Shown piece after piece: positions 1 through 12,180 of a stretch of 64,000 nucleotides of DNA. The DNA is taken from contig DROS01000040.1 in NCBI GenBank assembly GCA_011321815.1, positions 1 to 64,000 on the forward strand. The letters run 5' to 3'. Source of the stretch: Gammaproteobacteria bacterium. Its GTDB lineage: Bacteria > Pseudomonadota > Gammaproteobacteria > SZUA-152. Position 1 is the first letter of the stretch. Every line of letters starts with the position of its first letter. The position numbers were made by a program, and so were the translations under genes. A model generated the notes under the pieces. That model did not search any database and had not been told where the DNA came from. It was given only the letters and a program-made list of their open reading frames with translations.

Positions 1-3000
1 CGGATATAAAAAGTGGCGCCTTCACCGGGCGCACTGCGGGCCACACCGATTTCCCCACCCAGCATGTCAATGAAGCGTCGACTGATGGCCAGCCCCAGAC
101 CGGTGCCTTCGTGTTCCCGCCCGGCGCCTGTATCCGCCTGTTCAAAGGTATTAAAAATCCGCTGCTGATCAGCACTGGCAATACCTATGCCGCTATCAAT
201 AACCTCAAACACAACATCGGTACCCACCCGTTGGCAGGTCAGTGTGACTGAACCTGTTTCGGTAAATTTGATGGCATTTCCCAACAGATTGACCAGCACC
301 TGCCGTAACTTGCTGCGGTCAGTCATCAGACTGTCCGGACCATTGTTTTCCTGTTGCAGCACCAGCCCTTTCGCATCTGCCAGCGGCTGCATCAATGCCT
401 GAAGTTCTTCCAGCAACGGCGCAAGCAGAAACAGCTCGGCAGAAACCTCTACTCTGCCTGCTTCCACCTTGGAGAGATCGAGAATATCATTAATAAGTTC
501 CAGCAGGTGTTGGGCGGAACGGTACACCATGCCCAGTTGTTTGGCCTGCTCTTCGTTGACGCTTCCCACAATGCCATCTTTGATAATGCCGGTGAAACCG
601 ATAATGGCATTCAGTGGCGTACGCAATTCATGACTCATGTTGGCGAGGAATTCTGACTTGGCGCGATTGGCCTGCTCGGCCTGATCACGCGCGGTGGCCA
701 GTGCCCGTTCCATTTGCATGCGCTCGGTGAGATTCACCAGAATGCCCAGAGATACTGTTTGATCGCCCATTTTTATCAGTATAGCGGACAACAAACCCTC
801 TACGATCCGCCCGGAGTCCGTCCGGAACGTGAGCATCTTGTTACGCACCTGGCCGTACTCTGACAATTCCTTCACCACCACATCACGGTCTGACGGGTCA
901 GCATAAAACTCTGCCATATTACGCCCCACCATAGAACGGGATTTGCTTTCAATCTCACGTTTCGCATGTGGGTTCGCCATCAAAATCACGCCCTCCAACG
1001 AGGCCACCACAATGGTTAAGGGAATGGTGTTCAGAATTGTTTTTAACTGAGCCTCACTTTCCCGCAGCTGTTTTTCCGCCGCTTTCAAAACGGTGATATC
1101 ACGCAGGGTGCCCACCCGCCGAAGCGCATTTCCCGAGGCATCCCGGCTGACCGCACGACCCTCAGCGCGAATGATTGCATATTCGCCATCCCGGCGACGC
1201 ACCCGGTAATCCAGTACCAGAGTCGCTCCCCAGCGCTGAGGGTCGGCTTCGTATTCAGTCAGCGCACGCGCCCGTTCTTCACGGTCTTCGGGATGAATCA
1301 TCTCAACCCATGCCTGATCCGTGCCGGGCATCTCTTCATCGTCATAACCCAGATCATGAAACAAACGCGGACTGAAATAGCGCACACCCGTTTCCACATT
1401 CCATTCCCAGACACTTTCCTGCACGGCCGCAATTGCCTGCTCATAACGCGCATCACTACTGCGCAAGGCGGCTTCTATTTCATGACGATGTTTGATCTCG
1501 TGCTGTAGCCGCCGGTTCCACCAGAGCACAATGCCCAGAATCAGCAAAGCAAACACAACCGTGATTAACACTGCCCGCCACAGCGCCCGGGAATCCACGG
1601 CCTGGGTATGCTCAAAACGCACCGCAAACCAACGGTTTTTGATGTCCTGCCGCTGCTGCGGCGTAATCTGCCCGATGGCCTTGTTGAGTATCGCCACCAG
1701 TTGCGGCCAGTCCTTGCGCACGCCGATGCTTTGCTCAAAATTGTACGGCGTCGGCGCAGCAACCTTGATATCAGTCATACCCAATTTGTCCATTACCCAA
1801 GAGGTCGCACTCAGATTGCCCACGTAAGCACTCACTTCTCCACGACTCAGGGCATACAATGCCTCTGCGGTATTGGTATAGGTGCGCAGTTCAAGCTCTG
1901 GATGTTTGCGCCGCAATAAATCCTCTGTTGCATAGGACTGTTCCACCGCCACCTGCTTGCCCTGCAAATCGGCAAGACTGGTCACAAGGTGAGTATCCTC
2001 ACGAACAAAAATCACATAGGGATAAATGAAATAGGGTTTGGTAAAACGGAGAAACTCCCGACGCTCTTCTGTCATTCCAACCGCAGGCAGAACATCAATT
2101 TCGTGTTTGCGGGCCTTATCCATCACCTCCTGCCAATTCAACCCGGAAACAGGCGCCATGGCCGTATCCAGCACACCATTTAACAACGTAATGACATCGG
2201 CGCCAATACCGCGGTAACGACCCTGTTCGTTAATAAACTCGAAGGGCGGCCAGGAAGGGTCCACCCCTAAACGTATCACGGGATGATCGGCCAGCCACTG
2301 CTTTTCACTTGCTGACAACTGCAAAACAGAAGTTTCAGCATTAGCCCATCCCAGGCCCAGCCATTTACTGGTAATCGTACGTCGTTCGTCAGCAGTGATC
2401 TGGCCCATGTAATAATTGACCGTCTCCAGCAGTCCGGTACGTCCCGTCTTTATTCCTGCCTGATAGGCGCGGGTGTAGAGTGGCGGCTCAAGATAACGAT
2501 AGTGGTTGGGGGCGCCCACATCCGCCAGATAACGCGACAGGTAAAGCGGCTGGGTTACAAAAACAGAAATATCACCACGTTCTGCGGCTTCGAACAAATT
2601 GCGGTAACCTTCAAACAACACCTGCTCAACATCCGGAAAATGTTCACGCAAATAGTCTGCGTGAAAACTGCCTTGTGTAACCCCAACACGGAAACGCGGC
2701 AAATCATCAACACTCAACAAACCACCAACCTGTTCATTAAAATACAGGTGATAGGGGCTGCTTAAAATAGGTTTGGAAAAATCCAGAAACGCCGAGCGTC
2801 GCCGGTTGGAAAAAAGTCCGGCAATAATATCTGCCGTACCTTCATCCACCATCGACTGGGTTTCCTGGCTGTAGGCACCTGTAAAACGCACCGGAATACC
2901 CGACTTTTTGGCCCAGAGACGCCAGACATCAATCAGTATACCGTCTGGCTCACCGTCTGCATTTTCAAACTGAATAGGCGCACTGTCCAGTCGATAGGCG

Positions 3001-3128
3001 ATAACCAGCTCTTTATCAATACCCACCCAAGCCGATGAAGCTGGAACACTCTGCGCCGATACAACACCACAGAAGCCCAGACCGGCCAACAACAAAATAC
3101 AAAATAGGAGACACGAATTCCGTTTCAC
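1..3128 (-). CDS. BvgS-like sensor histidine kinase, two periplasmic solute-binding domains (3' end outside window)
   Basis: The reading frame runs off the left edge, so about 1042 codons are visible. It starts at a GTG (3126-3128) after an in-frame TGA and encodes a signal peptide. Two tandem SBP_bac_3-like periplasmic domains follow (about residues 35-260 and 260-510), then one membrane helix near residue 528 (complement of about 1510-1580), two PAS domains (about 550-675 and 690-800), a HisKA domain with the phospho-acceptor motif NMSHELRTPLNAIIGF near residue 833, and an HATPase_c domain whose last visible part is the GEGATFYI end. A receiver or HPt domain may lie beyond the edge. By family logic it senses a small ligand in the periplasm and autophosphorylates in the cytoplasm; the ligand is not deducible. 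It lies 24 bp after the VOC gene, probably in one transcript. Confidence 0.9.
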   Translation of the reverse strand, partial: MKRNSCLLFCILLLAGLGFCGVVSAQSVPASSAWVGIDKELVIAYRLDSAPIQFENADGEPDGILIDVWRLWAKKSGIPVRFTGAYSQETQSMVDEGTADIIAGLFSNRRRSAFLDFSKPILSSPYHLYFNEQVGGLLSVDDLPRFRVGVTQGSFHADYLREHFPDVEQVLFEGYRNLFEAAERGDISVFVTQPLYLSRYLADVGAPNHYRYLEPPLYTRAYQAGIKTGRTGLLETVNYYMGQITADERRTITSKWLGLGWANAETSVLQLSASEKQWLADHPVIRLGVDPSWPPFEFINEQGRYRGIGADVITLLNGVLDTAMAPVSGLNWQEVMDKARKHEIDVLPAVGMTEERREFLRFTKPYFIYPYVIFVREDTHLVTSLADLQGKQVAVEQSYATEDLLRRKHPELELRTYTNTAEALYALSRGEVSAYVGNLSATSWVMDKLGMTDIKVAAPTPYNFEQSIGVRKDWPQLVAILNKAIGQITPQQRQDIKNRWFAVRFEHTQAVDSRALWRAVLITVVFALLILGIVLWWNRRLQHEIKHRHEIEAALRSSDARYEQAIAAVQESVWEWNVETGVRYFSPRLFHDLGYDDEEMPGTDQAWVEMIHPEDREERARALTEYEADPQRWGATLVLDYRVRRRDGEYAIIRAEGRAVSRDASGNALRRVGTLRDITVLKAAEKQLRESEAQLKTILNTIPLTIVVASLEGVILMANPHAKREIESKSRSMVGRNMAEFYADPSDRDVVVKELSEYGQVRNKMLTFRTDSGRIVEGLLSAILIKMGDQTVSLGILVNLTERMQMERALATARDQAEQANRAKSEFLANMSHELRTPLNAIIGFTGIIKDGIVGSVNEEQAKQLGMVYRSAQHLLELINDILDLSKVEAGRVEVSAELFLLAPLLEELQALMQPLADAKGLVLQQENNGPDSLMTDRSKLRQVLVNLLGNAIKFTETGSVTLTCQRVGTDVVFEVIDSGIGIASADQQRIFNTFEQADTGAGREHEGTGLGLAISRRFIDMLGGEIGVARSAPGEGATFYI

Positions 3129-3152
3129 CGCCTGCTCAGTCCTCTCTACATA

Positions 3153-3530
3153 TCAGTAATGACACAGCTCGATCAGATTCAAATCCGGATCACGAAAATA
3201 AAACGACATCATCGGTCCTGTGGCACCAGTGCGCGCCACCGGCCCCTCCAGAATTTCTATTCCGCAATCTCGCACATGTTGAATCGCAACTGATAGTGGT
3301 GATTGTATGACAAAACATAAATCTGCCGAGCCCGGTGAAGGCGCATTGGCTTTGGGTTCAAACCCATTACCGGCCTGATGAAGATTGATTTTTTGATTGC
3401 CGAATATCAAAGCCACGCGATTATGGGCAAAGGTTTGTTTTTCCATACCAAGAATGCGCTGGTAAAAACTTACGGTAGCTTCGATGTCAGTAACGGTCAG
3501 CACTAAATGATCAATATGGCTGATATTCAT
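3153..3530 (-). CDS. VOC-family (glyoxalase/bleomycin resistance fold) protein
   Basis: A 125-residue protein of one vicinal-oxygen-chelate domain. It has the family opening ISHIDHLVLTVTDI, the mid-sequence 'VALIFGNQKINLHQAG' and the closing FRDPDLNLIELCHY. The H near residue 8 and the E near the C-terminus are the usual metal-ligand positions. It resembles the VOC subgroup often labelled 'virulence protein' or dioxygenase-like; the substrate is unknown. It is immediately upstream of the sensor kinase on the same strand, so the two are probably cotranscribed. I infer no functional link beyond that. Confidence 0.85.
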   Translation of the reverse strand: MNISHIDHLVLTVTDIEATVSFYQRILGMEKQTFAHNRVALIFGNQKINLHQAGNGFEPKANAPSPGSADLCFVIQSPLSVAIQHVRDCGIEILEGPVARTGATGPMMSFYFRDPDLNLIELCHY

Positions 3531-3677
3531 TGTTGGCTCGTTTTATTACGGGCTGGGGTAAAAACCAATATTAACCCGACAACACGTTAAAGTATGTTCC
3601 TGAAAAAAGTCATTCACCTCACATTGTCCAATATTTGTCCACGACAAGCTACAGAAACTTAACCCCTTAAAAGACAA

Positions 3678-3840
3678 ATATACCCGTGGCGCTTGGAATT
3701 CAGGTTTAAGTGCGCGTCATATTTTCTTCACGGCGAGGCGACATGACGCGCCATCGTTATTCTATGGCAAGGACAATAACGTGGCCATGAAGAAAACAGG
3801 GCGTGCAATCAGGCCTGAATCCCAAGCGCTACGGATATAT
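3678..3840. repeat. MITE-like repeat family A, copy 1
   Basis: About 163 bp bounded by terminal inverted repeats of about 24 bp. The left end reads ATATACCCGTGGCGCTTGG and the complement of the right end reads ATATATCCGTAGCGCTTGG, followed on both sides by a near-match to ATTCAGG. An inner inverted repeat (GCGCGTCAT / ATGACGCGC) lies in the left half. A second full copy is at 32288-32448 and a truncated left end at 56594-56640. There is no transposase gene. It occupies most of the 437-bp gap between the divergent VOC and lipoprotein genes; the rest of that gap (3531-3677, 3841-3967) shows nothing I recognise. Confidence 0.8.
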
Positions 3841-3967
3841 ATGCAAACTTAGCTTGACCATTTCACGCAAGAGGAATAGCGTGCGTATTGAGGCCAGATT
3901 CCTGAAACCAACCTCGTATTTCCTGTTGTAGCGCCATCCTATAAAAAATCAATAAAAGGAAATGATT

Positions 3968-4978
3968 ATGCTTACACGGATACTCATAGCTGTCGCCGTT
4001 CTTCTCTCCACGGCATGCTCAAATACAACAATCAAAAGTCTAAGTGACTTCAATCCCAAACCAATGACAAAATCAAACGTCATGCCAAGTGAATCAGCAC
4101 TGGAAAACACACCTTATAAAGTTGTTGTGTTTGACGTTGATGACAATAAGGTTCAACTGGCCAAACAATCCCAGGTAGGTACTTCGGTCAGTGGTGAATT
4201 GGTGGCACAGATCAATAAATCAAATGTGGTTATGGTCAAAAAAACGGGCTTGTCTGATTTAAAAACGGCCATTGAAAACAATGCAACGGATTATAGCGAT
4301 GGCTCTGCCGTTGATTTCGCTGTAACCGGAAACATAAGCATTGCGAACTATTCCAAAAAATATCATAAGCTTGCAACATACAAAGATAAAAAGGGGAAAA
4401 TACATGTTACGGAACCTTATTGTGAATATAAGGCATTGGTCATGGGAAACATCTACATACATGACATAAATTCCATGGATCTTGTTAAAACCATCCCCGT
4501 TTCCGGCGGTGCAGACCGGTCCATTGACGCTGCCAACAGAAGTGTTCGCTCCTGCAATGACCTGTCCACCACGGAGATTTCCAGCCTGGTACGTTCTGCC
4601 GGAAAAAAAGCGATCAGCCGGGAGGATGTTGTTTTCCAAAACCACTTCCGACCCAATGGCTATGTACTGGAACGCCGCACAAATGGAAAATCCAGCATAT
4701 TCAAAGTCACTATCGGTCAGACAAACGGGCTTGTAAAAGGCCAAAAAGCCGAATTTTTTACCGTTTATAAGAATAAAAATCCGATAACAGGAAAGTCCGC
4801 AATGCTCCAAAGCAAAGTTGCTGAGGGTGCGGTAAGCAATAAAGTACAGAAAAAAAGCGCATGGATTGTTGTTGACGATGAAGAAGTCGCTTCTAAAATC
4901 CGGCTGGGGGATGTTGTAAAAATCACCTTTGAAAAAGGTTTGCTCGATAAATTATTTAACCGCTCATATTCGCAATAA
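3968..4978 (+). CDS. Predicted outer-membrane-type lipoprotein with FlgT/CsgG-like C-terminal region
   Basis: A 336-residue protein. The start is set at the second ATG (3968), because AAAGGA at 3955-3960 is 7 nt from it but only 1 nt from the ATG at 3962. The N-terminus is a lipoprotein signal with lipobox LSTAC, so Cys is about residue 18. The middle part (FAVTGNISIANY; 'VMGNIYIHDINS') and the C-terminal part (TIGQTNGLVKGQKAEFF; IRLGDVVKITFEKG) resemble the fold and ending of CsgG/FlgT-like proteins, including the one at 13751-14704. The family link is from pattern only. It is a single gene with repeat family A just upstream and a hairpin downstream. Codon use looks more AT-rich than in neighbouring leuS. 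Confidence 0.7.
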   Translation: MLTRILIAVAVLLSTACSNTTIKSLSDFNPKPMTKSNVMPSESALENTPYKVVVFDVDDNKVQLAKQSQVGTSVSGELVAQINKSNVVMVKKTGLSDLKTAIENNATDYSDGSAVDFAVTGNISIANYSKKYHKLATYKDKKGKIHVTEPYCEYKALVMGNIYIHDINSMDLVKTIPVSGGADRSIDAANRSVRSCNDLSTTEISSLVRSAGKKAISREDVVFQNHFRPNGYVLERRTNGKSSIFKVTIGQTNGLVKGQKAEFFTVYKNKNPITGKSAMLQSKVAEGAVSNKVQKKSAWIVVDDEEVASKIRLGDVVKITFEKGLLDKLFNRSYSQ

Positions 4979-5032
4979 GCAGACCATTTTTACATCCCTT
5001 CTTGAAGGAGATGGCGCGGAGGGTAATTACAT

Positions 5033-5073
5033 CCATACAGCGCGGGCACGTTATTTGCGCCCACGCTGTATGG
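5033..5073. terminator. Hairpin between convergent genes
   Basis: CCATACAGCG at 5033-5042 pairs with CGCTGTATGG at 5064-5073, and GGGC with GCCC just inside, around a short loop. It lies between the stops of the lipoprotein gene (4978, +) and leuS (5109, -) and could end transcription from both sides. No clear T-run follows in either direction. Confidence 0.55.
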
Positions 5074-5108
5074 CGTTACGTCATAAGCTTAAAGAAATTA
5101 AACCGCCA

Positions 5109-7694
<2,586 letters not shown>

Positions 7695-7852
7695 TTATCC
7701 AGCGCATCCCGGCAATTATTACATCACTTTGTTTCCAAAGTATTTTTAGGGAAATAAAGTAAAGTTTCAGTATGAAGGTGCGGCTATGTTGTGTAGCATC
7801 CAGTGGTCACCATCATTTCTGACAACAACCCGCCACTGGCCCAGACTGGAAA

Positions 7853-10234
7853 ATGAATAACGGCACGAAATACAATTCGCTCCAAAGCAACATCAGCGAA
7901 AAACATTTCCGGGGCATGATTGAGTCCACCACAGGCATCCCCTGGATTGTGGATTTTGCCACTTTCCAATTTACCTATGTCGGCCCCCAGGCCGAAAAAA
8001 TACTCGGCTATCCCATAGAGCAGTGGTATGAAACTGATTTCTGGAGCAACCATATCCACCCCGATGACCGGGAGGCCACCCTCAACTATTGCGTGAAGGC
8101 CTCACAAAAGGGTAAGGACTACAATTTCGAATACCGCATGATCCACCGCGATGGCCACAGTGTGTGGATACTGGACTATGTCAATATCGTTACCGAAAAC
8201 GGTGCGCCAGTACAGCTGCAAGGCTTCATGTTCGACATCAGCAAAGACAAGCAGGCGGCACAAACACTGCAGGAACGTACCGTGCTGCTCGATGCCATGT
8301 ATCGAGCCTCGCCCGATATGATTTTTATTCATGACAACGATGGCCGTATCCTTGACGTTAACAACAATGCCGCGCAACGCTACGGTTACACAATAGAAGA
8401 AATGCGTGAACTCAGCATAGCCGATGTCTCCGCTGACCCCGATAATCTGCCGCTGGTCAGCGACTGTATGCGGCGGGTCTTGAGCGGCGAGGAACTTGAC
8501 TTCGAGTGGCAGGCCAGGGACAGCAACAACGAATTCTTTCCCGTCGAAATCCGCCTGCGCAAACTGGAAGGATGCAGTGCGCCCGGCACACCGGCAGTCA
8601 TTGCCACCATACGCGATATCACTGAACGCAAACGCACGGAAGAGTCCATCAAAAATATTGCCGCCGGTGTTTCTGCAGAAAGCGGGGATGTATTTTATCA
8701 GCGGATGGTGACACACCTGGCCAAACTCTTTGGCGCCGATTATGCCTTTATTGGTTTGCTCAACGAAGACGACCCTGAGACTATCAGTACATTGTCAGTC
8801 TTTGCCCACGGCAGTATTGCAGCAAACATGTCCTATTCCCTGCTTGACACACCCTGCGCCAAGGTTATTGGCAAAGGCACCTGCTGCCACCCCTGTGATG
8901 TGCAACAACTGTACCCGAATGACCGGTTACTGGCGGATATGGGAGTGGACAGTTTCATTGGCGTTCCGTTATTTGACAGCAACAGCCGGGCCATCGGCCT
9001 GATAGAGATACTCGACAGCAAGCCAATGGCGCTGCAACAACAGCTCACCGAAATTCTGGAAATTTTTGCCGCAAGGGCCTCGGCCGAGCTTGAGCGCGAC
9101 AGGATTCACCGGCGACTCGAAAATACACGACAAAAACTGGCTCTGCATGTACAACAAACCCCGCTCGGGGTCATTGAATGGGATACCAGTTTTTGTGTAA
9201 CGGACTGGAACCCTGCCGCAGAAAAAATCTTTGGTTACAGCAAACAGGAAGCACTGGGAAAAACCGCCACCGAATTGATTATTCCCGATGAGTCCCTGCC
9301 CTGTGTGGATGCCATTTGGCAAGCGCTTTTGGAAAACCATGGCAGTACCCGCAGCACCAACAGCAACATCACCAAAAATAAAAAAAACATTACCTGCGAA
9401 TGGTACAACACCCCCCTGGTAGCAGATAACGGGGAGGTTATCGGCGTTGCTTCACTGGTGAGTGATGTGACCAAGCGCATCAATACGGAAATAGAGCTTG
9501 AAGTACACCGCGAGCATCTAGAGGAACTGGTGGAACAACGCACCACGGAATTAACCAATATCAACCAGGAACTGGAATCCTTCAGCTACTCCGTGTCACA
9601 CGATTTACGCGCACCACTGCGTCACATTGATGGTTTCAGTCAGGTATTGCAGGAAGACCACGCCAAACAGCTGGACGAAGAAGGCCGACAACAATTACAG
9701 CGCATTCGCAACAGTGCGCAACGTATGGGGCAACTCATTGATGATCTGCTGGTACTTTCCCGGGTATCCCGTGGCAATGTCGAGCGTGAACCACTCAACC
9801 TGTCCAGCATGGCACAGGATATTTTTAACAAACTGCAATACTACGATGCCGACCGAAAAGTCAGCATCAGTATTCAAAGCGACATGCTGGCCACAGCGGA
9901 TCACCGCCTGGTACATGTACTGCTGGAAAACCTCATTGGCAATGCATGGAAATACACCTCTAAAATTGACCATGCAAATATCAGTTTTAACGCGGAAACA
10001 GGCGAAAAAGGTGAAACGGTGTTCTGCCTGCGCGACAACGGTGCGGGCTTTGACATGAAATACGCAGAACGTTTATTTACCGCATTTAAACGACTGCATT
10101 CTGATCGTGAATTTGAAGGTACGGGTATTGGCCTCGCCACAGTACAACGTATTGTCAATCGGCATGCCGGCCGCGTGTGGGCCACTGCGGAAATCGGAAA
10201 AGGTGCGGCCTTTTATTTCACGTTGGACAATTAG
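7853..10234 (+). CDS. Soluble PAS-PAS-GAF-PAS sensor histidine kinase
   Basis: A 793-residue cytoplasmic kinase with no signal peptide or membrane segment. Domains in order: PAS/PAC about 20-130 (PWIVDFATFQFTYVGPQAEK...GFMFDISKDK), PAS/PAC about 143-262, GAF about 275-415, PAS/PAC about 425-545, a short coiled coil (ELEVHREHLEELVEQRTTEL), HisKA of the phytochrome-kinase type with SVSHDLRAPLRHIDGF (His near 590), and HATPase_c with N box ENLIGNAWKY, G1 DNGAGFD and G2 GTGIGLA. There is no receiver domain and no adjacent response regulator, so its partner is elsewhere. The GAF domain contains KGTCCHPCDVQ, a Cys-rich stretch that might respond to redox or metal, which is speculative. Confidence 0.93.
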   Translation: MNNGTKYNSLQSNISEKHFRGMIESTTGIPWIVDFATFQFTYVGPQAEKILGYPIEQWYETDFWSNHIHPDDREATLNYCVKASQKGKDYNFEYRMIHRDGHSVWILDYVNIVTENGAPVQLQGFMFDISKDKQAAQTLQERTVLLDAMYRASPDMIFIHDNDGRILDVNNNAAQRYGYTIEEMRELSIADVSADPDNLPLVSDCMRRVLSGEELDFEWQARDSNNEFFPVEIRLRKLEGCSAPGTPAVIATIRDITERKRTEESIKNIAAGVSAESGDVFYQRMVTHLAKLFGADYAFIGLLNEDDPETISTLSVFAHGSIAANMSYSLLDTPCAKVIGKGTCCHPCDVQQLYPNDRLLADMGVDSFIGVPLFDSNSRAIGLIEILDSKPMALQQQLTEILEIFAARASAELERDRIHRRLENTRQKLALHVQQTPLGVIEWDTSFCVTDWNPAAEKIFGYSKQEALGKTATELIIPDESLPCVDAIWQALLENHGSTRSTNSNITKNKKNITCEWYNTPLVADNGEVIGVASLVSDVTKRINTEIELEVHREHLEELVEQRTTELTNINQELESFSYSVSHDLRAPLRHIDGFSQVLQEDHAKQLDEEGRQQLQRIRNSAQRMGQLIDDLLVLSRVSRGNVEREPLNLSSMAQDIFNKLQYYDADRKVSISIQSDMLATADHRLVHVLLENLIGNAWKYTSKIDHANISFNAETGEKGETVFCLRDNGAGFDMKYAERLFTAFKRLHSDREFEGTGIGLATVQRIVNRHAGRVWATAEIGKGAAFYFTLDN

Positions 10235-10399
10235 GGTGAAAGTCCCGGCCATGAGCAATGTTGCCGTCACCACTACAAATCACCTCCTGCACCTCAGCAA
10301 ATTCGTATTCCGCGCTACTTGAAACTTCATGGCTTGGCACATACTCTGGCACCTTGTTTCAGCTTCACCTATCCAATACTGATTCACAAGGAGTTCCCC

Positions 10400-11008
10400 A
10401 TGAAACCTGGCACTGTCTGTCACAAATCACGCACGCTCTATGGCGTGTTCGCCTTAAGCGTATTGTCTCTTTTCAGCAGCATGTCTGCCTATGCCGGCAG
10501 CGACATTATTGTTACCCGACCGGGTAACATGTCCTCCAATATGTCATCCAACATATACATTGGCGCAAGTCTCGGAAATGCCAAATATGACAAAGCCAAC
10601 GACTCCAGTGCAGCCTTTGGCATCTTCGGCGGGGTTCACATCAATGAGATATTGGCAGTCGATTTTGGCTGGGCAGACTTGGGGGAGGCCTCAGAAGGAA
10701 CATATAAAGCGAAAGTAAATGTGTTACAAGTTGCCCTGCTGGGGAAACTGCACGCCAGCACCGATTTCTCATTGTTTGGCAAGGTCGGGCTCGCTCGGTG
10801 GGCATATGGCTTAAGCACCCCCTCTTTTTCCGGCAGCGACGACGACATTAATGTGTATTTTGGCGTCGGTGCCGATTATCATATCAGCGGCCGATCTGCT
10901 GTGCGCTTTGGTGCCGATTTCTACAATATGAAACCCACCATATCCAACGTTACCCTTGCTGAAGAAAATATTTCATTGTTTTCGATTGGCTATATTTTCC
11001 AACTGTAG
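10400..11008 (+). CDS. Small outer-membrane beta-barrel protein (OmpA/OmpW-like porin fold)
   Basis: The start is the ATG at 10400, with AAGGAG at 10388-10393 six bases upstream, giving 202 residues; the frame is open further upstream but lacks a site there. A Sec signal peptide is cut after SMSAYA. The body is rich in alternating, aromatic-ended strands typical of an eight-stranded barrel: NIYIGASLGNAKYDK, AAFGIFGGVHINEILAVDFG, FSLFGKVGLARWAYG, VYFGVGADYHISGR, AVRFGADFYNM. It ends in a terminal aromatic-rich strand, ISLFSIGYIFQL, a beta-signal-like ending. There is no OmpA peptidoglycan-binding domain. A perfect bidirectional terminator follows 8 bp after the stop. Confidence 0.85.
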   Translation: MKPGTVCHKSRTLYGVFALSVLSLFSSMSAYAGSDIIVTRPGNMSSNMSSNIYIGASLGNAKYDKANDSSAAFGIFGGVHINEILAVDFGWADLGEASEGTYKAKVNVLQVALLGKLHASTDFSLFGKVGLARWAYGLSTPSFSGSDDDINVYFGVGADYHISGRSAVRFGADFYNMKPTISNVTLAEENISLFSIGYIFQL

Positions 11009-11016
11009 GTAGCAAT

Positions 11017-11045
11017 AAAAAAGCGGACCAATGGTCCGCTTTTTT
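11017..11045. terminator. Bidirectional rho-independent terminator
   Basis: An almost perfect palindrome: six A, then GCGGACCA, one base, TGGTCCGC, then six T. It serves both the barrel gene (stop 11008, +) and lpoB (stop 11074, -). Confidence 0.92.
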
Positions 11046-11073
11046 ACGTGGCTTTTACAACCACAGCATTCCA

Positions 11074-11715
11074 CTAAAGACCGAATAAAGACTTCTCTTT
11101 GGACTTGCGAATTTCTTTTTCATCAGACCATTCCACAATGCCGCTCTGTAGATGTATAAGCTTCAATGTGAATTTGTAATAAACATCCTTTCTGCTGCTG
11201 TTACGTTTCACAATACTGGAAAGATTACCGTACATCATATACTCAGCACCGATTTGCTGCCCCATTTTCGTGGCGGTGTTTTGGTTAACCATGCCGCTGT
11301 CATTTTGGTAATCAAGCTGTTTTTTCAGTGCTGCAACCTTGGTCATATCCACAAAGCGGAATTTACCGGAGCGCAGCAATCGTGAAGAAATAGTGTCGGT
11401 AATGGACTCTGTATCAATATGCTCGCTGGTCTTGTTTTTAATGGTATCAACAAACATCACTGGCCGACGCTTTGAAGTAATTTCGACAATAGGTGGAAAG
11501 GTTAACACCGAGTCCACCATTTTTGCGGCAATCTGCTGCAAATCTGTTGAACCAAAACTGGTCGTGGTTGTTTCCACCTCGGCAGCATCACCGTACTTGA
11601 TGGCCTTTGAACAACCGATCAATGACACTGACAGCAAGCCGGCAACAAGCAATACTCCCGCTGATTTGAGTCTTTTGCCCGTTTCCACCTGAATTGACTG
11701 CTTTGATAATTTCAT
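11074..11715 (-). CDS. lpoB: Penicillin-binding protein activator LpoB
   Basis: A 213-residue lipoprotein with lipobox SLIGC near residue 35. In E. coli LpoB sits in the outer membrane and activates the peptidoglycan synthase PBP1B. The conserved C-terminal domain is present: VMFVDTIKNKTSEHID, ISSRLLRSGKFRFVD, 'ATKMGQQIGAEYMMYGNLSS' and LKLIHLQSGIVEWSDEKEIRK. The Pro-rich linker of the E. coli protein is much shorter here and replaced by a T/S-rich stretch. A GGGAG site precedes the ATG. It follows ycfL by 4 bp, the same order as E. coli ycfL-lpoB(ycfM), and closes the four-gene envelope operon at the terminator 11017-11045. Confidence 0.93.
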   Translation of the reverse strand: MKLSKQSIQVETGKRLKSAGVLLVAGLLSVSLIGCSKAIKYGDAAEVETTTTSFGSTDLQQIAAKMVDSVLTFPPIVEITSKRRPVMFVDTIKNKTSEHIDTESITDTISSRLLRSGKFRFVDMTKVAALKKQLDYQNDSGMVNQNTATKMGQQIGAEYMMYGNLSSIVKRNSSRKDVYYKFTLKLIHLQSGIVEWSDEKEIRKSKEKSLFGL

Positions 11716-11719
11716 TTTT

Positions 11720-12124
11720 TTACAACTCCCTTACGTTGACTTTATAGGTTGTTACAGAAGAATTAGGGGCTACGGCTTGCATATTGACACTGGATTTTCC
11801 ATGCAGCACGACTGGAATCCAGGACCGGCTCCCTTGCTCCACTTCAAAATTGTCGCCGTCATACCATGAGAAACGGTACTGGATACTTTTATCCGAGCTG
11901 CTAAGATTGCTTAGCTCTATGTTGACTTCCAGCAGGCCTCCCTTGAAGCGGGATCTCATATCAGTAATGGTGATTACATTCGCTAATGGCTCATTGTGAA
12001 TCACCAGATGTTTGGCGTATGCTGGATCACCTTCGGTTTTCCCCGTCGCCTCCATCCCTGAGGTGGCGCAACCCGCAAGCAGTACCACACCCGAAAGCAG
12101 GGCTGACAATTTCACGATATTCAT
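11720..12124 (-). CDS. ycfL: YcfL family lipoprotein
   Basis: 134 residues with lipobox LLAGC (Cys near 19). The domain matches the YcfL (DUF1425) pattern: VIHNEPLANVITITDMRSRF, 'LLEVNIELSNLSSSDKSIQY', FSWYDGDNFEV and SWIPVVLHGKSSVNMQAVAP. The function is unknown; the persistent neighbourhood with lpoB suggests a role in cell-envelope growth. A GGAG lies 8 nt before the ATG. The gene ends 4 bp before the lpoB start, so translation is probably coupled or at least from one message. Confidence 0.88.
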   Translation of the reverse strand: MNIVKLSALLSGVVLLAGCATSGMEATGKTEGDPAYAKHLVIHNEPLANVITITDMRSRFKGGLLEVNIELSNLSSSDKSIQYRFSWYDGDNFEVEQGSRSWIPVVLHGKSSVNMQAVAPNSSVTTYKVNVREL

Positions 12125-12180
12125 TGTTTCATCTCCTACGCTGTTTCAAATATTACAGCACAATTATTGCAACAGAGGTA

